The notes: generated by a model from the letters alone, not told the origin. A stretch of DNA of 17,554 nt from UBA2163 sp964575575 (GCA_964575575.1 CAZNQQ010000015.1:1-17554); one strand, 5' to 3'; shown: positions 1-7,134, counted from the stretch's first letter. Translations and numbers: made by a program.

Positions 1-8
1 GTGAGACC

Positions 9-1109
9 TTGGGGAGTAATGAATCACTTAAAGAAATAGAGTCTATACAAACCGAAGAAAAAGGGTTTTTAAGTAAGGTTAAGGAATCCGCTCAAGATGT
101 ATTTCATTTTAAGCCAAAAGAAGGCTTCAAAAAAGCAATGCGCACAGTAGCTCTTGCAACTGTGCTTCTAGCTCCTGTTGGAGAGAAAGCATTTGCGGAA
201 AGAGCAGAAGGTCCAAAAGAGCAAACTGTTACTATGGCGCAGTTGGATCAAGAAAGTAGTCAGCAAGAGCAAGAGGGTGATTTAGAATCGTTCGATCAGA
301 TCACTGAACAGAGAGAATTGATAAAAGAAAAATATGGTGCAGAAATTATTGGCGACAATTCAGAATACACACCTGAAGAATTAAAAGATTTTGAAGATGC
401 TTTAGAGAAAGTTCAAGAATTCGCGCCAGAAAAGTTTGAAGAATTAAAAATAGTTCTTATGAAAAGCGGTTTCTCGCTTTTTCCAAGAATGATTGCATTT
501 ACAAATATATGTGATGATCTTGAAAAAATAGAAGTTATAGCAAATATGAAAAAAAATATCAAAGTTAGATTTGATGGGGAACCCAAGATTTTTGATGAAA
601 TGATTAATTTAAGAGATGATAATGAAAATTTAGAGGGCAATTATGATGTTATTTTTGGTCAAGATAAAAAAGTATCAGAAAAGTATGGAGAATTAGAAGA
701 TGCAAATAAGTTATGTTCATCCCCTGAAGACGAATATAGAAATACATATGTTCACGAGATTGGTCATTTAATAACAATGCATAATGATAAAGACTTTTCT
801 GAGTTATCTAACGAATTTAATAAAATAAATGAAAAAATATCAAAGATTGCAAAAGATATATTTAAATCAACAGAAGATGAGTTAGAAAATATACTTTTTA
901 ATTCAGAAACAAAAATAAAAAGAACTATTGGTTTTGTTAGTATGTATGCAGGAGAGAGTTATAGTAACGGAAAGCGTAAAATTCCAGAAGATGTTGCAGA
1001 AACGCTTACTTATATGATTAACGGTTATAATTATGCCGATTGGGATCCAATTGTTCAAGAAAAAGTTAAGGTGTTGGAAGACTTTTTAAATGAAAAATCA
1101 AATGAATAA
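9..1109 (+). CDS. Putative exported zinc metallopeptidase (HEIGH motif), possibly 5'-partial
   Basis: A 366-residue protein if it starts at TTG 9; the frame stays open to the window edge, so the true start may lie outside. After about 43 charged residues there is a short hydrophobic stretch (about 44-60) ending in AFA-E, which looks like a signal peptide or anchor with a signal-peptidase-like site. A long acidic, helical region follows. The catalytic signature is H249-E-I-G-H253, with a conserved-looking E331 in DVAETLTYM about 78 residues later. This fits a gluzincin in which two His and a downstream Glu bind zinc and the Glu of HExxH is catalytic. I cannot assign a named family; the spacing resembles lethal-factor-like or other ATLF-type peptidases. 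The last 20 bases overlap the next gene. The substrate is unknown; extracytoplasmic action is inferred from the N-terminus. Confidence 0.7.
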   Translation: MGSNESLKEIESIQTEEKGFLSKVKESAQDVFHFKPKEGFKKAMRTVALATVLLAPVGEKAFAERAEGPKEQTVTMAQLDQESSQQEQEGDLESFDQITEQRELIKEKYGAEIIGDNSEYTPEELKDFEDALEKVQEFAPEKFEELKIVLMKSGFSLFPRMIAFTNICDDLEKIEVIANMKKNIKVRFDGEPKIFDEMINLRDDNENLEGNYDVIFGQDKKVSEKYGELEDANKLCSSPEDEYRNTYVHEIGHLITMHNDKDFSELSNEFNKINEKISKIAKDIFKSTEDELENILFNSETKIKRTIGFVSMYAGESYSNGKRKIPEDVAETLTYMINGYNYADWDPIVQEKVKVLEDFLNEKSNE

Positions 1110-1350
1110 AACTAAGATAGAAAACTTTCTTGAAGATATAGATATCAGCTCTGAAGCTAAAGAGTTTTGGGCACGTATAGCCAATAGACTTTCTGAAGAA
1201 GAGGTAGAAGCTTTTATAATTCTTAAAAAACAAGATCCTGAAGATTTGGTTAAAGCTATTTATATCTTAATGCGAAGAGAGAAAGCTCTGCTTAAAAAGG
1301 ATTCTAAAGTGTTGAAAGAAATTTTTGAAGAAGAGAAGAAAATATTTTAG
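1090..1350 (+). CDS. Small helical protein of unknown function
   Basis: An 86-residue protein overlapping the end of the metallopeptidase gene by 20 bases, so the two are probably translationally coupled. A GGAAG lies about nine bases before ATG 1090, which favours that start over the in-frame ATG at 1102. The protein is almost entirely predicted helix, rich in Glu and Lys, with no Cys, no signal peptide and no membrane segment. I do not recognise it. The overlap with an exported-protease gene could mean a partner or regulator of that protease, but nothing in the sequence proves it. Confidence 0.6.
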   Translation: MKNQMNKTKIENFLEDIDISSEAKEFWARIANRLSEEEVEAFIILKKQDPEDLVKAIYILMRREKALLKKDSKVLKEIFEEEKKIF

Positions 1351-1364
1351 AGTGAAATATAGGG

Positions 1365-1370
1365 TATAAT
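1365..1370 (+). promoter_or_regulatory. -10 box of the NYN gene
   Basis: A perfect TATAAT ends six bases before ATG 1377, with no clear -35. Transcription should start at or next to the A of the start codon, giving a leaderless mRNA. Confidence 0.55.
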
Positions 1371-1376
1371 GAAAGT

Positions 1377-1904
1377 ATGAAAAAGACGGAAAACAATTAC
1401 GCCTACATAGATGGGGCAAATTTACACAAAGGCACAGATCAATTAGATTGGGAATTTGATTATGGTAAATTCCGAGTGTGGCTTAAGGAAAAACATTCGG
1501 TAACACATGCATATCTGTTTTTAGGGTTAATACCAAAATATAAGAATATTTATACGAACCTACAGGAATTAGGTTTTACGTTAATTTTTAAAGAAGTGAC
1601 ATATGACGGCGATGGAAAAGTAAAAGGAAATTGCGATGCAGACATCGTGGTAAAAATAATGAGAGATACATATGAAAATAATTTTGACACTGCAGTTTTA
1701 GTATCAAGTGATGGAGACTACGCAAGTGCGATCTCTTTTTTGATTGAAAAAAATAAATTAAACACAATTATTTCTCCATCTGTTGCTAAAAAATGTTCAA
1801 TCTTACTTAAAAGGACTGGTGCAAAAATTTCATATATTGATGACCATCAATCTATTTTGGAAAATGAAATAGAAAAAGCCCCCAATGCGGACGGAACCGC
1901 ATAA
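1377..1904 (+). CDS. NYN-domain (PIN-like) ribonuclease, LabA/DUF88-like
   Basis: A 175-residue protein that is a single NYN domain, a PIN-like fold that usually cuts RNA with a metal ion held by acidic residues. The acidic cluster is visible: D12 in YIDGAN at the end of strand 1, D87 and D89 in CDADIVV, and D112 and D114 in VSSDGDY. These match the LabA/DUF88 arrangement. It is cytoplasmic, with no signal or membrane segment. The length is close to that of a bare NYN domain, with a short 20-residue tail whose codons form half of a terminator hairpin. It has its own -10 box, so it is probably a separate unit from the two genes before it. The RNA target is unknown; nuclease activity is inferred from family knowledge. 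Confidence 0.8.
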   Translation: MKKTENNYAYIDGANLHKGTDQLDWEFDYGKFRVWLKEKHSVTHAYLFLGLIPKYKNIYTNLQELGFTLIFKEVTYDGDGKVKGNCDADIVVKIMRDTYENNFDTAVLVSSDGDYASAISFLIEKNKLNTIISPSVAKKCSILLKRTGAKISYIDDHQSILENEIEKAPNADGTA

Positions 1905-1914
1905 GGGTCTTTTT
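1873..1914 (+). terminator. Terminator overlapping the end of the NYN gene
   Basis: An imperfect hairpin: ATGCGG pairs with CCGCAT around the loop ACGGAA, and the outer AAAAAG pairs with CTTTTT, followed by a T-rich tail. The stop codon TAA 1902-1904 lies inside the 3' arm, so the last codons of the gene are also part of the terminator. Confidence 0.65.
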
Positions 1915-1988
1915 CGTGGTGATATAGGCATATTATAAAAATTTACAACAAATGTCAAGTAAATTTATGCACAATTAAGATATTAATA

Positions 1989-1994
1989 TATAAT
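1989..1994 (+). promoter_or_regulatory. -10 box of the VirB4/TraD-like gene
   Basis: TATAAT ends seven bases before ATG 2002, in the 97-base AT-rich gap after the NYN terminator. No convincing -35 is present. Predicted leaderless start. Confidence 0.5.
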
Positions 1995-2001
1995 ATAAAC
2001 A

Positions 2002-4767
2002 ATGGAAAATCCGACATTTTCACCAGAAAATAAGAAATTCACGACTCCGCAGGAGGAGTTGGAGTTTTTGCGTGAGAAAGTTGCTAAGAAGGAGCAAGTT
2101 GGACGTCCGACGTCCAACCAATTTGAACAGGTTCCAAGAGATGAAGCCGTGAACCAGCAGATTAGAGAATATAAAAAAGAATCGCCAGAAAAGGTACTAG
2201 AAGAAAGTTACAAACTACCTGAAAAGGAAGCGGGAGAAATAGTGTTAAAGCTCTCTCCAGAAGAACATGATAGTAAGATGGCGGAGCTTCTAGGGATCTT
2301 ACAAGAAAAGGGTATTAAGAATGCATTGTCTGTTGTTGAAAAAATGGGTGATTTACATATTGAAGACGACTTTCACCGTTTTCTTGTTGAATATATAAAA
2401 GAAGGCTTTGTTCCAGTTGGTGTTAAAGAAAAAAGTCCTCTTTGGAAACAACTTCACATGACGCTTTTTGAAATCTCACTTCCTTATGAAAGTTCCGATG
2501 GAAATACAGAGCAGAAGTCACTTAAAGAGCTTGTCTCATCAATGGAACAGCTATACGCTGGTATGCTTTCTGTCTCTGGAGAAAAAAAGAACGACAAAAA
2601 TCATATGACATTTGAGCTAGCTGTATCAGGGGGTAGCGAAGAAGCTGTCTTTTATGTAGCAATACCAGATGACAAAACAGAACTTTTTGAAAAACAAATA
2701 CTCTCTATATTTCCACAAGCAAGAGTGACAGAAAACAAAGATGACTACAATATCTTTAATGAAAAAGGTGTATCTCTAGGTGCTTACGGAAAAACAAAAC
2801 GCAATAAAATATATCCAATCAAAACATACGATGTATTTGACTACGACCCGCTCAACATTCTTCTTTCCGCTTTTTCAAAGCTTAAAAAAGTAGGTGAAGG
2901 TGCTGCGGTACAGCTAGTCTTTAGTCCTGCTGGTGATTCTTATCATCAAAAATTTAAATATGCGCTTGATAGGATACAAAAGGGGACATCTGTAGGAGAG
3001 GCTATTAATATGCCAGAGACACTTGTAGGAAGTTTTGCTAAAGAGATTTTTGGAAAATCAAAAAAGAAAAAAGATAAGGACGATAACACTCCGCCGATAG
3101 TTGATCCGATAGCAGTGGAGCAGATAACAAACAAAGTCTCAAGTCCTATAGTAGAGGTAAACATCCGTATTGTTGCGTCTGCTGAAACTGAGGACAGGGC
3201 AGGCAGGATACTTGCTGATATAGAAGCAGTGTTTAATCAGTTTGAAGAAGCGCAGGGTAATGGGATTTCGTTCAAACACCTTAAACGTGGCGCTCTTTCC
3301 GCTTTGTTGCGTGATTTTTCATATAGAAGATTTATAAGTGATCAAACCATACCTCTTAATCTAAAAGAGGTCACTACTCTCTATCATTTCCCGTCTACAG
3401 GTGTAAGTTCATCAAGAGAGCTTAAGCAGTCAAAGGCAGGCTCTGCACCAGCACCACTTGATATATCAAAAGAGGGAGTACTGCTTGGAGTCAATAAATA
3501 TAGAAATTCTGAAACAAAAGTTCATATAACTCGCGAAGATCGTCTAAGACATTTCTATACAATAGGTCAGACAGGTACAGGAAAATCTACTTTGCTTAAA
3601 AATATGGCAATACAAGACATACAAAACGGCGACGGAGTGTGTGTGATAGATCCTCATGGCGTGGACATAAATGACATTCTCGGCGCAGTGCCAGAGCATA
3701 GAATGAAAGATGTAATTTACTTTGACCCTGGATATACAGAAAGACCGATGGCGCTTAATATGCTTGAGTATGATGAGCAGTTTCCAGAACAGAAAACATT
3801 TGTAGTAAATGAGATGTTTAGCATTTTTCAGAAACTCTACGGCGATACTCCTGAGTCAATGGGACCAATGTTTGAACAGTACTTTAGAAATGCAACAATG
3901 CTTGTTATAGAAGATCCTGAAAGTGGTAATACGCTTCTTGATGTATCGCGTGTACTTGTAGATGAAGAATTTAGAAATATGAAACTCTCCAAATGCGGTA
4001 ATCCAATAGTCGTGCAGTTTTGGAAAGAAATAGCCGAAAAAGCAGGAGGAGAAGGAGCGCTTGCAAACATAGTGCCGTATATTACAAACAAATTTGATGT
4101 ATTTTTAGCAAACGATATAATGAGGCCGATCATCGGGCAGAGCAAGTCGTCATTTAACTTTAGAGAAATAATGGACGGTAAGAAGATACTCCTTGTTAAT
4201 CTTGCAAAGGGTCGTTTGGGAGATATCAACGCGCACCTTATAGGACTTATACTTGTCGGAAAGATTTTGATGGCAGCGCTCTCAAGGGTAGATGACATAC
4301 AGCAAGGAGGACAAAACGTGCCAGATTTCTATTTGCATTTAGATGAATTCCAAAACATAACAACTGATTCAATTTCAACTATCCTCTCAGAAGCGAGAAA
4401 ATATAAACTTGGACTTTCTATAGCACACCAGTTTATAGCTCAGCTTGATGATAAAATAAAAGACGCAGTGTTTGGTAACGTAGGTTCGATTTGCTCTTTT
4501 AGAGTTGGAGCAGATGATGCGGAGTATCTTAAGAACCAGTTTGAACCGGTATTTACTGCAAATGATCTTATGAATATAGATAATAGAAATGCATATCTAA
4601 AAATGCTTGTAAACGGCAGACCGGCAAAGCCGTTCAGTATAGAAACATTGCCACCAGCTGTAGCAAATCCTGAAGTCGCCGAAAACCTCAAACAACTCTC
4701 ACATCTTACATATGGCAGAGACAGAGATGAGGTTGAAAAGGAGATACGGGGGAGGTATAATAAATAG
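2002..4767 (+). CDS. VirB4/TraD-like DNA-translocation ATPase (type IV secretion-type)
   Basis: A 921-residue soluble protein. The N-terminal 480 residues are a charged region with a Lys-rich linker (about 353-364, KSKKKKDKDD) and have no motif I know. The C-terminal half is a RecA-like motor of the VirB4/TraG/TraD/HerA class: Walker A GQTGTGKST at 522-530, then VCVIDPHG, and Walker B with D781-E782 in YLHLDEFQN. A sensor-like GLSIAHQF segment follows. Such ATPases pump DNA or protein through conjugation-type channels, but no other conjugation gene is nearby. In Patescibacteria a lone copy is common, and a role in DNA uptake or type IV pili is possible. There is no transmembrane segment, unlike classic VirD4. 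A 21-bp perfect palindrome lies in codons 33-39. The last 96 bases recur, diverged, at 6320-6415. Confidence 0.85.
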   Translation: MENPTFSPENKKFTTPQEELEFLREKVAKKEQVGRPTSNQFEQVPRDEAVNQQIREYKKESPEKVLEESYKLPEKEAGEIVLKLSPEEHDSKMAELLGILQEKGIKNALSVVEKMGDLHIEDDFHRFLVEYIKEGFVPVGVKEKSPLWKQLHMTLFEISLPYESSDGNTEQKSLKELVSSMEQLYAGMLSVSGEKKNDKNHMTFELAVSGGSEEAVFYVAIPDDKTELFEKQILSIFPQARVTENKDDYNIFNEKGVSLGAYGKTKRNKIYPIKTYDVFDYDPLNILLSAFSKLKKVGEGAAVQLVFSPAGDSYHQKFKYALDRIQKGTSVGEAINMPETLVGSFAKEIFGKSKKKKDKDDNTPPIVDPIAVEQITNKVSSPIVEVNIRIVASAETEDRAGRILADIEAVFNQFEEAQGNGISFKHLKRGALSALLRDFSYRRFISDQTIPLNLKEVTTLYHFPSTGVSSSRELKQSKAGSAPAPLDISKEGVLLGVNKYRNSETKVHITREDRLRHFYTIGQTGTGKSTLLKNMAIQDIQNGDGVCVIDPHGVDINDILGAVPEHRMKDVIYFDPGYTERPMALNMLEYDEQFPEQKTFVVNEMFSIFQKLYGDTPESMGPMFEQYFRNATMLVIEDPESGNTLLDVSRVLVDEEFRNMKLSKCGNPIVVQFWKEIAEKAGGEGALANIVPYITNKFDVFLANDIMRPIIGQSKSSFNFREIMDGKKILLVNLAKGRLGDINAHLIGLILVGKILMAALSRVDDIQQGGQNVPDFYLHLDEFQNITTDSISTILSEARKYKLGLSIAHQFIAQLDDKIKDAVFGNVGSICSFRVGADDAEYLKNQFEPVFTANDLMNIDNRNAYLKMLVNGRPAKPFSIETLPPAVANPEVAENLKQLSHLTYGRDRDEVEKEIRGRYNK
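2098..2118. repeat. Intragenic 21-bp perfect palindrome
   Basis: Arms GTTGGACGTC and GACGTCCAAC around a single central C, within codons 33-39 of the ATPase gene. The core GACGTC-N-GACGTC is also the core of the terminator at 5825-5855. Confidence 0.7.
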
Positions 4768-4792
4768 ACAAAAATATTTGCTTTGATACAAT
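4765..4792 (+). promoter_or_regulatory. Promoter of the coiled-coil gene
   Basis: -35 TAGACA (4765-4770) overlaps the stop codon of the ATPase gene; after a 16-base spacer comes -10 TACAAT (4787-4792). ATG 4800 follows seven bases later, so the mRNA should be leaderless. Confidence 0.6.
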
Positions 4793-4799
4793 AATAGAT

Positions 4800-5096
4800 A
4801 TGAATAAAGAAACTACAGATAAAAAAATAGATAATCTCACACAAACAGTAGGTAATTTAACACAAACAGTAGATACATTAGCTCGAATGACAGCAGAAGG
4901 TTTTAAAAGTGTTAAAGACAACATTAAGTCTTTTAAAAATGAAACAAATGTACGATTTGAAAAGATAGATGAGAGATTCGATAAAGTAGACGAAAACTTT
5001 AGAGAGATAAATATGAAACTTCACGATAGGGACGAAAATGTTCGTAGAAATACAACACGCATTGAACGATTAGAAGAAACTGCAGGTATTTTGTAA
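4800..5096 (+). CDS. Small coiled-coil protein
   Basis: A 98-residue, highly charged protein with no signal peptide or membrane segment. Near the N-terminus the unit NLTQTV occurs twice in a row (also as a DNA direct repeat), followed by VDTLA. The rest shows heptad spacing of Ile, Val, Phe and Leu (for example FEKIDERFDKVDENFREI) through to LEETAGIL at the C-terminus. It should form a parallel coiled-coil oligomer. Proteins of this kind are frequent orphans in Patescibacteria and resemble tail-fibre or tether coiled coils, but no function can be named. It has its own promoter and is followed at once by a strong terminator, so it is a one-gene unit, the first of the accessory block after the ATPase gene. 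Confidence 0.7.
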   Translation: MNKETTDKKIDNLTQTVGNLTQTVDTLARMTAEGFKSVKDNIKSFKNETNVRFEKIDERFDKVDENFREINMKLHDRDENVRRNTTRIERLEETAGIL

Positions 5097-5108
5097 TAGA
5101 AAGCATAA

Positions 5109-5139
5109 CAAAACCGCTAGGTTTGACCTAGTGGTTTTG
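5109..5139 (+). terminator. Rho-independent terminator
   Basis: A 14-bp stem with one G-U pair: CAAAACCGCTAGGT pairs with ACCTAGTGGTTTTG around a TTG loop. It lies 12 bases after the stop of the coiled-coil gene. Confidence 0.8.
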
Positions 5140-5156
5140 TGGATTTTATAAAAAAC

Positions 5157-5184
5157 TTGCATATTTGTCGGGGGGGGGTACAAT
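5157..5184 (+). promoter_or_regulatory. Promoter with a nine-G tract in its spacer
   Basis: -35 TTGCAT (5157-5162) and -10 TACAAT (5179-5184) are 16 bases apart. The spacer contains an uninterrupted run of nine G (5170-5178), very unusual in this AT-rich DNA. Slippage in this run would alter the -35/-10 distance. A second weak -10 (GATAAT, 5218-5223) lies just before ATG 5232. Confidence 0.6.
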
Positions 5185-5231
5185 ACTGATAATGATTAAA
5201 AATCAGGATTTAATAAAGATAATATAAAAAT

Positions 5232-5816
5232 ATGAACATAGAAAAACCAAATAATTCAAATATAAATGAGTCTGAAACAAAACAAGAAGAATTAAGTGAA
5301 GAAGTATTAGCGGACATTCTACAAAAATCTGAAGAATTAGAATATAAAACAATAGAAGATCTACCAGAAGAATACCAAAAATATTTTGTTGCTAGGAATA
5401 AGGGTACTGCATACGAAGGTTTTATTAAAAAAGATGTCTCAGAACATGATTTAGAAATATCTAGAAAAGTAGAAATTGCAAATTTAGCTTCAGGTAAGAA
5501 ATATGATGAAGAAAAGAGAATAAATATGATGGATATTATACAGGATGAAGCCCTTAATGATGAAGAAGGATGGCGCGGAAAAGAGTTGGATAAACTAATG
5601 ACTCTCATAGGATCTAGTGATTTTGGAGTTAGTGTTGATTTATATAAAAACACAACAGATGATCTCAAAAATAATTTGGAGGTAATATTAAAAATCTTGA
5701 ATAAAAACCCAGGTGGCGATACAAAAGAAAACCTAAAAGCTAAAAGAGAGTTTTTAGAATCAGAGGTACCAGACGAAATATCAAAAGATGTACTTGATAT
5801 AATGGAAAAATATTAA
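5232..5816 (+). CDS. Acidic protein of unknown function, possibly phase-variable
   Basis: A 194-residue acidic protein with no signal peptide, no membrane segment and no Cys. The N-terminal 60 residues are Glu-rich and probably disordered or helical; the middle has the segment EEGWRGKELDKLM; the C-terminal half is helical with KNNLEVILKILNKNPGGDT. I do not recognise a family. It sits between two strong terminators with its own promoter, so it is an independent unit. That promoter carries the nine-G spacer tract, which suggests on/off or graded expression by slipped-strand changes. There is no Shine-Dalgarno at a usable distance: the nearest AGGA is more than 20 bases upstream of the ATG. It belongs to the accessory block that ends with the duplicated ATPase gene end. 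Confidence 0.65.
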   Translation: MNIEKPNNSNINESETKQEELSEEVLADILQKSEELEYKTIEDLPEEYQKYFVARNKGTAYEGFIKKDVSEHDLEISRKVEIANLASGKKYDEEKRINMMDIIQDEALNDEEGWRGKELDKLMTLIGSSDFGVSVDLYKNTTDDLKNNLEVILKILNKNPGGDTKENLKAKREFLESEVPDEISKDVLDIMEKY

Positions 5817-5824
5817 TTTACTCA

Positions 5825-5855
5825 AAAAATACAGACGTCGGACGTCTGTATTTTT
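5825..5855 (+). terminator. Perfect-palindrome terminator
   Basis: A 31-base perfect palindrome: AAAAATACAGACGTC, a central G, and GACGTCTGTATTTTT, ending in a T run. It lies eight bases after the stop of the acidic protein and is nearly symmetrical, so it may act on both strands. Confidence 0.8.
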
Positions 5856-5857
5856 GT

Positions 5858-5886
5858 TTGTAAAACATCGCTTGGTTTGGTATTAT
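5858..5886 (+). promoter_or_regulatory. hicBA promoter
   Basis: -35 TTGTAA (5858-5863), a 17-base spacer, and -10 TATTAT (5881-5886) preceded by TGG. ATG 5896 is nine bases later, so the transcript should have almost no leader. Confidence 0.5.
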
Positions 5887-5895
5887 ACGATAATC

Positions 5896-6120
5896 ATGAA
5901 CAAGAAGTTTACAGCTATATATAAGAAGAGTGGGAAATGGTATCTTGGTTGGGTGGAAGAGATTCCAGGAGTAAATACGCAAGGAACAACTCTTAAAGAA
6001 GTTAGAGAAAATCTTAAAGAAGCTCTATTCCTGGTACTTGAGACAAATAAATCAATTATAAAAAAAGACTTCGGTAAAGGTAAGTCTATTAGAGAACCAA
6101 TATCCGTATCTTTTGCATAA
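5896..6120 (+). CDS. hicB: HicB-family antitoxin (short form)
   Basis: A 74-residue protein with the HicB/UPF0150 core: FTAIYKKSGKWYLGWVEEIPGV is its first strand pair, followed by TQGTTLKEVRENLKEAL, the helix that packs on it. HicB antitoxins bind and block HicA, and usually repress their own operon through an added C-terminal HTH or ribbon-helix-helix. Here the protein stops soon after the core (ISVSFA), with no room for a DNA-binding domain, so autoregulation is doubtful. ATG 5896 is chosen over the in-frame ATG 5854 because the core starts here and the promoter lies just before it. The stop codon is directly followed by the ATG of hicA: antitoxin first, toxin second, tightly coupled. Confidence 0.85.
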   Translation: MNKKFTAIYKKSGKWYLGWVEEIPGVNTQGTTLKEVRENLKEALFLVLETNKSIIKKDFGKGKSIREPISVSFA

Positions 6121-6318
6121 ATGAAACGAGTCAACCTCATTCGACATATTAGGAAACAAGGGTGTATTTTTGTTCGTGAGGGTGGCAATCATAGTGTGTT
6201 TTTTAATCCTACAACAGATTGTATATCTACCGTACCACGTCATACAGAAGTTCCTTTTTCCCTTGGTAGAAAAATTTGTAAAGATTTAGGGATACAAGCA
6301 CCTAAATCTAAACAATAA
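6121..6318 (+). CDS. hicA: HicA-family mRNA interferase toxin
   Basis: A 65-residue protein matching HicA: a small double-stranded-RNA-binding-like fold that cleaves mRNA and slows growth when its antitoxin is lost. Visible signs are the N-terminal helix LIRHIRKQGC, the catalytic region VREGGNHSVF with H24, the family's VPRHTEVPFSLGRKICKDLG segment (in most HicA proteins VPRH or VPxH, then the last helix), and the usual length of about 60-80 residues. The start ATG abuts the hicB stop with no spacer or Shine-Dalgarno, so it depends on translation of hicB. Two bases after its stop begins the fragment of the ATPase gene end, which places the hicBA pair at the right border of the accessory block. 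Confidence 0.87.
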   Translation: MKRVNLIRHIRKQGCIFVREGGNHSVFFNPTTDCISTVPRHTEVPFSLGRKICKDLGIQAPKSKQ

Positions 6319-6319
6319 A

Positions 6320-6415
6320 GAAGTTGCAGAAAACCTCAAAAAACTTTCACATCTTACCTATGGTAGAGACAGAGACGAGGTGGAGGAGGAGATACGGGCG
6401 AGGTATAATAAGTAA
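6320..6415 (+). pseudogene. Diverged remnant of the 3' end of the VirB4/TraD-like gene
   Basis: 96 bases align without gaps to 4672-4767, the last 31 codons and stop of the 921-residue ATPase gene. I count 83 of 96 identical bases. Only three of the 31 residues differ (Q to K, K to E, G to A); the other changes are mostly third-position. The reading frame and stop are intact but there is no start codon. The two copies are 1,648 bases apart in direct orientation and bracket the coiled-coil, acidic-protein and hicBA genes. Confidence 0.85.
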
Positions 6416-6420
6416 ATATT

Positions 6421-6449
6421 TTGACTAAAGTGCAATAGTACGTTACTAT
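6421..6449 (+). promoter_or_regulatory. ndk promoter
   Basis: -35 TTGACT (6421-6426), a 17-base spacer, and -10 TACTAT (6444-6449). ATG 6481 is 31 bases after the -10, giving a leader of about 25 bases. It begins just after the ATPase-gene remnant. Confidence 0.55.
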
Positions 6450-6480
6450 TCAAGCTTAATATCATTTAAACTATTTTATT

Positions 6481-7092
6481 ATGGCAGATAAACATCATAA
6501 AGAAGAAAGAACGTTTGTAATCATCAAACCTGACGGAGTTCAGAGGTCTCTTATAGGGGAAGTAATAAAACGATATGAAAAGATCGGTCTTAAGCTCGTG
6601 GGTCTTAAAATGGGAGTTGTGTCTCCAGAGATGGTTGAGAAGCATTATACTATTGACCCAGAATGGATGCGCAAAACTGGAGAAAAGACGATTGCCAACT
6701 ACCACAAAAAGGGAGTAAAACCACCTTCAGAAGATCCTCTTGAGATTACAAAAGTGGTACTTGAAAGTTTGAAAAGATACATGACAAGTGGACCAGTTAT
6801 AATGATGGTATGGCAAGGGGCACACGCTGTAGGTATTGTACGCAAACTCACAGGTGCGACAGAACCACTTTCCTCAGATGTAGGGACAATCCGTGGAGAC
6901 TTTGTTTTAGATTCGTATGTGATGTCAGACACTGCAGGACGAGCAGTTAGGAACATACTTCATGCGTCAGGTTCGGTGGAAGAAGCAGAAGACGAAATCA
7001 ATCTATGGTTTAAAGAAGACGAGCTTTTGAATTATAGACTTATACAAGAAGCTATACTTTACGACGTAGATTTGGACGGAATTTTGGAATAA
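6481..7092 (+). CDS. ndk: Nucleoside diphosphate kinase
   Basis: A 203-residue cytoplasmic enzyme that moves the gamma phosphate of NTPs to NDPs through a phospho-histidine. Motifs are FVIIKPDGVQR at the N-terminus (phosphate-binding Lys), the RKLTGAT loop, GTIRGDF, and the active-site His161 in NILHASGS. Usual bacterial enzymes are about 140-150 residues. The extra length is an insertion of roughly 35 residues (about 60-95, IDPEWMRKTGEKT to KPPSEDP) before the SGPVIMMVW strand, plus a longer C-terminal tail. Long forms of this kind are known in archaea and candidate phyla. It has its own promoter, and no Shine-Dalgarno precedes the ATG. It is followed by a separate RNA gene. Confidence 0.95.
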   Translation: MADKHHKEERTFVIIKPDGVQRSLIGEVIKRYEKIGLKLVGLKMGVVSPEMVEKHYTIDPEWMRKTGEKTIANYHKKGVKPPSEDPLEITKVVLESLKRYMTSGPVIMMVWQGAHAVGIVRKLTGATEPLSSDVGTIRGDFVLDSYVMSDTAGRAVRNILHASGSVEEAEDEINLWFKEDELLNYRLIQEAILYDVDLDGILE

Positions 7093-7099
7093 TATAATC

Positions 7100-7128
7100 T
7101 TGCAAAGCGTATTTTACAGGAGTATAAT
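7100..7128 (+). promoter_or_regulatory. Promoter of the structured RNA
   Basis: -35 TTGCAA (7100-7105), a 17-base spacer, and perfect -10 TATAAT (7123-7128). It drives the non-coding segment that starts near 7135. Confidence 0.7.
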
Positions 7129-7134
7129 ATAAGT

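Noticed and set aside
2946..4298. Long minus-strand open frames inside the ATPase gene
   Set aside because: They are shadows of a well-supported gene with strong motifs on the plus strand.
4832..4880. Short direct repeats in the coiled-coil gene as a CRISPR or tandem array
   Set aside because: Only two units that encode a coiled-coil repeat; no spacers. No CRISPR array occurs in the window.
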